64,000 nucleotides of DNA from Ampullaceana balthica. Its lineage: Eukaryota > Mollusca > Gastropoda > Lymnaeidae. The position numbers and the translations under genes were made by a program. Shown one piece after another: positions 52,701 through 61,700 of the stretch; positions within the stretch are counted from its first letter, which is position 1; every line of letters begins with the position of its first letter. Where the stretch lies: positions 213,501-277,500 of the forward strand of contig CALYLW010001012.1 in the NCBI GenBank assembly GCA_944989445.1. Direction: 5' to 3'. Below the pieces are notes generated by a model. It did no database searches, was not told the DNA's origin, and saw only the letters and a program-made list of their open reading frames with translations.

Positions 52701-55700
52701 TATTTTTTTAAAAATGTTAAGCTAAATGATGCTTCATGGTCAGTGTAATTTCTACTTAACCCCTTTACCGGCTATTAAAAATTTTAAAACTAACCCATAT
52801 TTGGCGAATAAATCTAAAAAAAAATTCACATTTTTTTTTGTTGAAAATTTTCAAATTAAAAACCAAATTAGAAGAATCGTCATTATCGCGCAGTAATTCG
52901 GCACGAACATCGGCTGCTGTAAAGCCACGTTTGCGAGTAGTCATAGCGAAAATCAAAGAAATGTTCTTATAAAAAAGAAGATATTTATAATATCAAATAA
53001 ATAAATGAATTTAGTACAAACCAGAACTAAATAATTTCTAAAAGATTCACGCCACGTGCTTTTCTATAGTCGGAAATACAGACTCATATGTGCTTACGCA
53101 ATTATTGATGACGTCAAATGCTCGAAAACAACAGTGCGGTAGACCGAAGAAGTCATAGTGTACACAAAAATTTGATTGTTTCATAACCATGAAAATAAAA
53201 TATTTCAAGGGATCTGAACAACTGGAAGGTCTGTGACATTTGTTGTTGTGTAGAACTCTCAAAAAGAAACACTTTTACACTGTTATTTACAAAAAAAACC
53301 AGCTACATGCACTGTAACTACGTCATAGCATTTTGGAAGAGAATAATCGGGTCTGCCGCATACTGCAGATCATAATATCATTTGGACGATTATAGTCGGG
53401 TCTACCGTGTAAAGGTCAATAGATCAAGACGACTATAGTCGGGACAACCGGTAAAGGGGTTAAAGCTACAATTTTTTCATATTTAGCTATAGACGTGTTG
53501 GGTGCAGTGTTTTTCATTTTGTTGTTGTCATATTTTATTGTATATTATTGTCTCATCTGCTCCAGAACATGTACCTTGTGGTACCAGGTTTGACAGCTGG
53601 TCAAACATTGTGAGAGTACCAGTTGAGGCTGCTATTGATTCTCTCATTGATGGGGACCTTATACGTCAGGTGGATGTCAGCATTAGAATTGAGTACAATA
53701 ATACAATTGAACAGACCAAGTTAATTGGCACCCAGGAGGTTTGTTATTCCTTTCAGACCAATTTTAAGGGGCATTCATATTATTTAATAAGTCATTCATT
53801 TAATTCGTCAGTCATTTTAGATTCTACCTTTATGTGGTCATTTTACTGTCCAGATTTTTGTTTGAATGACTAATCAGGTGAGCCCATTATTCCCTAAGTC
53901 TTTTAGTCTGGAATGTTAAGTTCATCAGTAAGTTGCATTTCTTAACTTCAGTAACTTAAAAAAGTAAATTTTATATTTTGTAGGTGACAGTTATAGATAG
54001 TGATGTAGCTACCATGTGTAGCTCAATCAATGACCCTCATTTTACAACATTTGATCAGAGGTAAGTGGAAGTTTTAATCTTTAAGAATGAAAGAAAAGAC
54101 TTGTTTTATGACAAGGTCAAAAGCAAATCTTTTAATCCCTGAGTGTTTTTTAAAAGTATGTTCTGCATTTCAGTGGGACATGCACAGTTAAAAAAAATAT
54201 GTTTAAAAGCAAAATGTTATGTGTTTGTAACATTTTCCTATACTTTGCACTTGTTTAAATGTTCTTTTGATTGTACAGGTGAGCAGGTTTCTTGTCAAGT
54301 TTTCATGGAATTTTGAATTTAATATTTTGTTAAAATTCATAAAATAACTAACAGTGCATTAATATTAGACAAAACAAGCTGAAAACCATAAATATAAATC
54401 CACTTGTGCAATTCTCATTATAACATCCAATGATCCACATGACATCTATCATACTTATTACAAAACAGCACATATCTTCCCCTCACCCTATTAAACATCT
54501 GCTCAAGTTGTATACTGTAAACTTTGTCTAGATGGACTGACCTAAACTCTCATTATTAATAATTATGTAATTTATAAAACAACAGCTTTTTTAAATTACA
54601 GATTATGTGCCTAACCTGGTTTATATTATTAATTTTTTTAGAACACAATAGGGACATTTTTAAAAAATATATATTTTAATTTTATTTTTAAAAAAAAATA
54701 AATGTTTGTCCTTTTAGTTTTTGTTTGGTGTTACATGTATTAATTTATTAGCATAATAGGAGTTTCTGAAATAGATATGATTATTACCACACTTTTTTAT
54801 AAAATTACTTTCTTGTCATATGTCTGTGTAGGAAAAATCCCTTCCCATTTTTCCCTTTTCTGTTTCTCGAAACTTTGCACTTATATGTAAACATGGTGAT
54901 TATAAATGCTAGTGCAAACAATTTTTTTTGTTTTAATTTTTTAATAATAGTGGTTTTGATGATATCCAAACAAATATGTTCCATTGTATGTTTTAATTGC
55001 CTAGAAGCTATTGAAAAACTTTTCCTTGATAATGTCTAGACACAGTAGTTCTTAAACTATCAGACTGTTAGCCAAAAATTATTATTTTATTAGTTTATTT
55101 GAAAGAAGTGATCTTTAAAAAATATTTCAATCTGATCCCAATTTTTTTGTTTGTGCGTTTTGTGGACAGACAAAACATTTGTCATTTTTATTAAAATTGT
55201 ATGTAATGTTTGAATAAATCAGATAAATTTATTAAACACTCAATCAAACTATTTTCAACTCATAGAACTTTTGATGTTCAACTGGAGGGAGAGTTTGTCA
55301 TCTACAAGCATGCTAAACTTCCACATGAGGCAAGTACAAAATAACTTTATTTTATATAAATTAACTTAGTGCCTAAATCTATGTTAAAAAGAATGATTGA
55401 GAGCTGCACAAAATTTAAAGTCAGCTATATACCAGTTTTTGTGATAAAATAATTCACAATAGAACAGCTTTTACAAAAAATATGTTTAATTCTAATTAAC
55501 CATTACTTTTTATGCTGAGTAAACACATCATTAATTCTTACTTTTAGTTTAAAATTAAAAATCCTGACTCAGAGACACAAGAAAATTATTTTTGTAAATA
55601 AACAAAATTGACCTGATTGCTTCTTTTAATAGGTTCATGGTTTTTACCGAAAATGTAGAACTCGGGCAGCCTGTAACTGTGCAGTAACTGTCAAAGTTGA

Positions 55701-58700
55701 TGATGATGTTTTCCTCATTGACCGCTGTGGGCCCAGGCCATTAGATATTCCTCCACCTCTTGTAGTCAAGCTGTACCGGAATGGGGAGCTCACTCCTAAT
55801 ACTCGAATTATTCAACAGCTGGAAGGGCAAAAATACAAGGTCAATGAGCCTTTGCTTTAATATTTCAATAAATAATATCCTATTGCTCAAAATGATTATT
55901 TGAAAAGTACTTCTGTATTTACTTTGTCCACAAATCGTCCTAGATCCATTTCATGTCATTTAATTTATTTAATGTGGTGGTATGAAATTTTATCTTTCTT
56001 TGCTTTACATTTCATCATTTCAGGAAAATAAAAAATAAAGAAAATTACAAGTTTTTTAAGTGTGTTTGATCTTCTCTTTATAGAAAAGAGTTTTAGTTTC
56101 TAGAATCCAAAATACCCCAAACTCATTTTATTGTTCTATGCTCTTGCTACTTGAATTTGAATGAGAATTAATGATCAAATGCAAAAATAATTATCTTTTA
56201 TTAAATTTAAAATATTATAATTTAATTATTTTTTTTAATTGATATCAACTTTATCTTGCTTATGGAAAAATTCAATTTTATTTATTTGTTTTTTGTGTTG
56301 TTTTTTCTGGATATCAAATTCACTTGATAATAATTTTAATAAAAAAACTGATGTTTTAAATTATTTTTTAGATTATTTTTCCTACTGGCACAGAAGTTAA
56401 GGTTATTGCAACAACAAGATTTCTCAATGTATGGGTCCAGGCCTCTGCTGCTGACTTCAACAGCTCCATCGGTAATAATATTTATTACTATGATAATGTA
56501 TAGGGGAAAAAATTAGCACTAAAGAAAGAACTATATAGAAAACTTACAAAAGAGCACATTATTGTATGAAAGAAAGGTTTTTAAAAAATTTAGACTGATT
56601 AATGCCTCTTAAGGCGTTGGCAAATTTGTTTAAGATTTGTATTTACCAATTTTGTTCATTTCAGGCTTGTGTGGTAATTTCAATAAGAATGAAACAGATG
56701 ATCTCAAATTTCCAAATGGAACTATTTATGCTGAGAGAGACAGAAACCCTAACTCATTTTCTCTGACTTGGCGGTAATTAATATGTTATCTGACTTAACC
56801 ACTATTTAGGGACATGATTTCTTTAAAGTTTAAATTAAGGATTCTTAAACATTTATAGTCTGTGGAACCATTTTTCTATTCAATTTGAAAGACAATATAA
56901 AAATTACAAAGAAAATGCAGCTTGCAAAATTCCTGCTACTTTTCCCATGGGTTCTATAAACAGCAATCTAAGAAACCCTAGATTTAAATGATATTGCTAT
57001 TGAAATATATGTTATAATTCAGCAATATCACAAAATCTTAATTTCAAATAAGAAGTTTTAATTACAATATTTAAGCTTCTTATATTTTATAATTTAAAAT
57101 ATAATGCAATTTTAAAATGAGTTCTATTGCTATTGCCTCATTTATTTATCTACAGAGTCAATGCATCCTTATCTCACTATCGAGGCGTGTGTGCCACAGA
57201 GAATGCCACTCAGCCCATTGAGAGTCAATACTGCAGCTGTACTTCAAATGATACATCAACATGCAATGAAAATCTTAATGTTGTCAGATGTCCACTCTCT
57301 CAAAAGGGAACCAAAATAAATGGTGGAGGTGTGGTGTCTAAAATTAATTTGTGAATATCTTTTGTAGAGAACAAATTTGTGTTTAAGTTAATATTTTTAA
57401 AAAAAAATTAAAATAACATTTTACAAAATTTAAGATAAAGGAAAATCAAGGAAATGCATACGTTTACCATTGAAAGATATATTGGAGTTTGAGTAAGTTT
57501 TGTTGGTAAAAAAGTAGTGAAATCATGGCCTGTCATTAATTGTATCAATGTTATCCATTTATTAATGTTTTAGGCATTGATGTGACCAATGACTACATAA
57601 ATAACTCTGTGACTCCAATGTGCATTGATGAAACTTTTGAGTTTGATGAAAACTACACTTCACCTGTAAGTACATCTGATAAATAAAAACATTTTACAGT
57701 GCAGCATTTAATTACACAAGGTGCCTAGCCTCCTTAACCTTATTGAAGGGCTGGGAGGGTGTACATTACCACAGTGTAAAATTCAAATCTTTGCTTTTGT
57801 ATGATATTAAAAATTATATCCTTATTGTTTTCAAAATTTATGAAGACATCCGATATCCCTGTGGTAATCTTGTAAATAGCTATCTTGCTCAAATAAAAGA
57901 GTTAAAGCTAAAACTTTTTTTAGTGATCTTCACATGCATTTGGTTGTTTTTTTTAATTGTTCATGCTTTATATTCAGGTTGTTAACTGGCCAACTCAGTC
58001 AAACTGGACAGAGGAAAAAGCGACCAACTTTTGCATCAGCTTCATCAGAAACTCCACTATTGGATTACAGTGTAGTAATAACTTCTCACTAGATTTCAAC
58101 AGGACAGTCAATTCTTGTGTTCTTGATATAAAGGTGAGTTCAAGCAAATCTTTTTAATGTCTATTCTTGTGGAAATGTACTTCGATATAAAGGTGAGAGT
58201 TCAAGCAAATCTTTTTTATTTGTTGAAATGTTTAGGTTTAAGAATGGAAATTGATTACCACACTGGCATCAATGAAATACATGTATTGTAAAATTATGAA
58301 ACTATTTGATCTAGTAAAGAACTTCATTCTTTTAAAATTATATGAAAATCAAGGCCTTTACTTGTAATTTAATATTTATGCTGTTATGATGATTTAACAA
58401 ACAATATTGTGGTTTTATTCAATAAAATCTTAGTAAAACCTAGTCCTTATTTGATTAAAAATGGTAATAATCTTCCTAGCTTACTCTGTTTTTTTAATGT
58501 CTTAACTTTAAGTCAATAAAATCATTTAATCTAGTTCAAAATAAATGAAAATGTTCTCTGCTTAACAGATAATGGATGACACGTCATATGCTGTTGAGGC
58601 ACTAACTAACCTACTGGAGCAATGCCTTAGTACCATCACTAGAACTGTTCAACTGTGGGTTAACAACAGACCAGATCAATCCTATTTGAACCTGATGTGT

Positions 58701-61700
58701 CATAACAACTGTAACAATCAGGGACTTTGTGAGAATGGTAGGACATTAATTTCTATTTACTTTTCTACTCAGGTAAAAATAATATATTACTTTTAACATA
58801 GCGAGCTTACAACATATATATTTTTCAAGAAAAAATAAATTTATAGTAAACAACATTGAAAATGTATATTACAAATAGTCACCTGTCTGTGACTTCTTGG
58901 TAGATATGTTGCAATCTATATTTGTTAAATGTATGTCTTAATCAAAGGCAAAACAAAAAAAATGATCTGGAAATACAAAAAGATTGAATGAAAATGTAAA
59001 TAATTTTTTCATTGGAGTATGTTGCGCATATAAAAAGGATCCAAATTGAGTGCTTTTTAAAAGGAAATAATAAAGAAATTTCAATCTTCTAATATTATTT
59101 ATAACTGTATTAAAATTTTGATAATGTTTTCAATTATAACAGAAGTATAAAATTCATATTGCTACTAGTTCCAAACTTATAGCACAAATTGTAAGGTAGA
59201 AATGTATTTTTCCTGCAGCTGTTACTGGCCTTTTCATTCTCTAGTACTCAACTAAATTTTCGCATTGATATTGCCAGGTCTCTGCCAGTGTAATTCAGGT
59301 TTTGGTGGTGTTGATTGCTCTGTTAACCTAACAGCACCACCATCTATCTCGCAAGTTTTACCTAAACCCTCATGTGATGTTGATGTGGAGTCTTGCCAAA
59401 GTATAACAATTGTGGGAGGGCCTTTTGTTGATAGCCAATATCTGGCATGTGTATTTGAGCAAATAAATGTAAGCTGTAATTTTGGTTTAAATGTTTAGAA
59501 ATATTTTAAGCTCTACAACTTTAATCATTGCAAATAAAATATCTTTAAGGGTTGTTTAAAAACGAGTTTTAAAATTATTGTTATTAAATTCTCATGTGAA
59601 ACGAGTCATTTTCTGATTTTTACTCAAAGCTATTTAAATAAATTGTAACTTTCATTTCTGTTCTTCCTTTGACCTTATAAAACAATGTCTCATTATTACC
59701 ACAGTATGCTGTAATCACCATTACTATTTATGATTTTTAAACAAAAATATTGGAAAAAGTTTAATTTTCTTATATCTGCTCTATAAAATGTTTGAAATTA
59801 TGTTTTTTAAAAGGCAACATACTAACATGAATATTTAAGTAATACACGTTATTTAAACAGTATTTTGGCCTGGATATATACACTGCAAGAGAAAACAGCA
59901 CCGTCGTTGTCAATGCAACTTTCATTTCCTATGAGCGAATCTCATGTAAGCTGCCACGAGTTGCAAGCTTCAGAGTGGCTGTTCGTCATGCACTCAATAT
60001 TTCAAGCACATTTATATATCAGGCCTACAGCAAAATGTGCTTCACTTGCAATGGTACCACATGCATCTTCCAGGTACAAGAGTCAAAACAAATTTTCATC
60101 TCATTTTTTCTTTTATTCTCATTACTTTATTACTTATAGAAAAAAATCCTAATGAGTAGTGCATTACTTGCACATCATCTTAATTTTAAGTGTTATACTG
60201 CAAATTATTTTGCTTGAATAACAATAAATAAAATGCCTTTTGCTGCTTTCATTTGTAGTCAAAATATTGCTTCATTGACAACGTGTGTATCAGAACTACA
60301 GTGAGTAACCCAACTAAACTTGACCTTGTGTGTGAGCCAGCAAAAAATCCATGGGACTGGACAAACAGAACAGGTTAATATTTGGATTTAGAAAATGTTT
60401 ATCTATTATTATTCATCTTGTTCATTGTAATTCAAGTTTGCTTTATATACCCTATCCTGTGTCCTTTAGTTAACAATAACAACAAGTGCCAAGGCAACAC
60501 CATTCCAATCATTGAATATGCTGGGGATACCACTATCATAGCTTAATTTATGAAAGGGAAAGCTTAAATAGCGACTTAGTCACAAGCATTTTGATTTTTT
60601 AAGATGAGAATTTAGATGTCTATGTTTAAACTTTGTCTATTTTTTAAAATTTTGTTAAAATATAAAATTACAGTCAAACCTCTCATAACAAGTTTCATTC
60701 GTTTCAGAGTCTTACTCGTTAAGCGAAACACTGGTTATACGAAACAATTTTTCCTATACAAATCAATGTAAAATACGATAATCTGTTCCATGCTGAAAAA
60801 ATACTCCTTTTTCAAAAAAAATTTTATTAACATTGATTCAAATAAAATTACATATGAATTGTTAAAAAGTGAAACAACTAGCATACACATTAGATTTGAA
60901 ACAAAAAACGTAAACAAAAATATGAATTTATGACAAATAATTATTCCTTTTTAACTAGAAAACTGTCCAAAGACATTTGTTTTTGCAGAGGCTTCAAAAT
61001 TTGACGAAAATGTGTCATAACCGTTTCGTAGATATTCTTGACTATCCCTATGAAGCATCCATCTCCTTAATTGTTCTAGAGAATAGTGCAGATAGTTGAT
61101 GTTTGCTGATTGTAGTTGCGCGATAGATAAGCCACCTTGTTTTCGCTTTTCAGTGGGTTTACGTTTCATTTCAGCAGTTTTTTTTTCACTCTCTTATGAT
61201 AGTCTTCTTGTGGTTTTTTTTTCGAATACATTTTAGCACAGGTTATTACACTTTGCACATAAAAAAATTACGAATACTGTCTGAATACAAAATTTGTAAA
61301 AACGGTTGATCACACACGAAAACAATACGCTAACAGACCGACTGCTTGACACAGAATAATACATAGGGGCGGAAATGCCGGCTCACAAATGAATTTCCAG
61401 GAAAAGGGACTTTCTCTTTATGCGTCACTCGTTGTGCGAATCTTGGTTCGTTAAGGGAACAACTTTTTTTTTAAAAATTTGCTCGCTATGCGAATTTCTT
61501 GTTATGAGAGGTTCTTGTTATGAGAGGTTCTTGTTATGAGAGGTTCTTGTTATGAGAGGTTCTTGTTATGAGAGGTTCTTGTTATGAGAGGTTCTTGTTA
61601 TGAGAGGTTCTTGTTATGAGAGGTTCTTGTTATGAGAGGTTCTTGTTATGAGAGGTTCTTGTTATGAGAGGTTCTTGTTATGAGAGGTTCTTGTTATGAG

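Noticed and set aside
60735..61169. Minus-strand frames inside the pogo-like element
   Set aside because: Short, without DDE, HTH or CENP-B-like motifs I can recognise; not enough to call a transposase.
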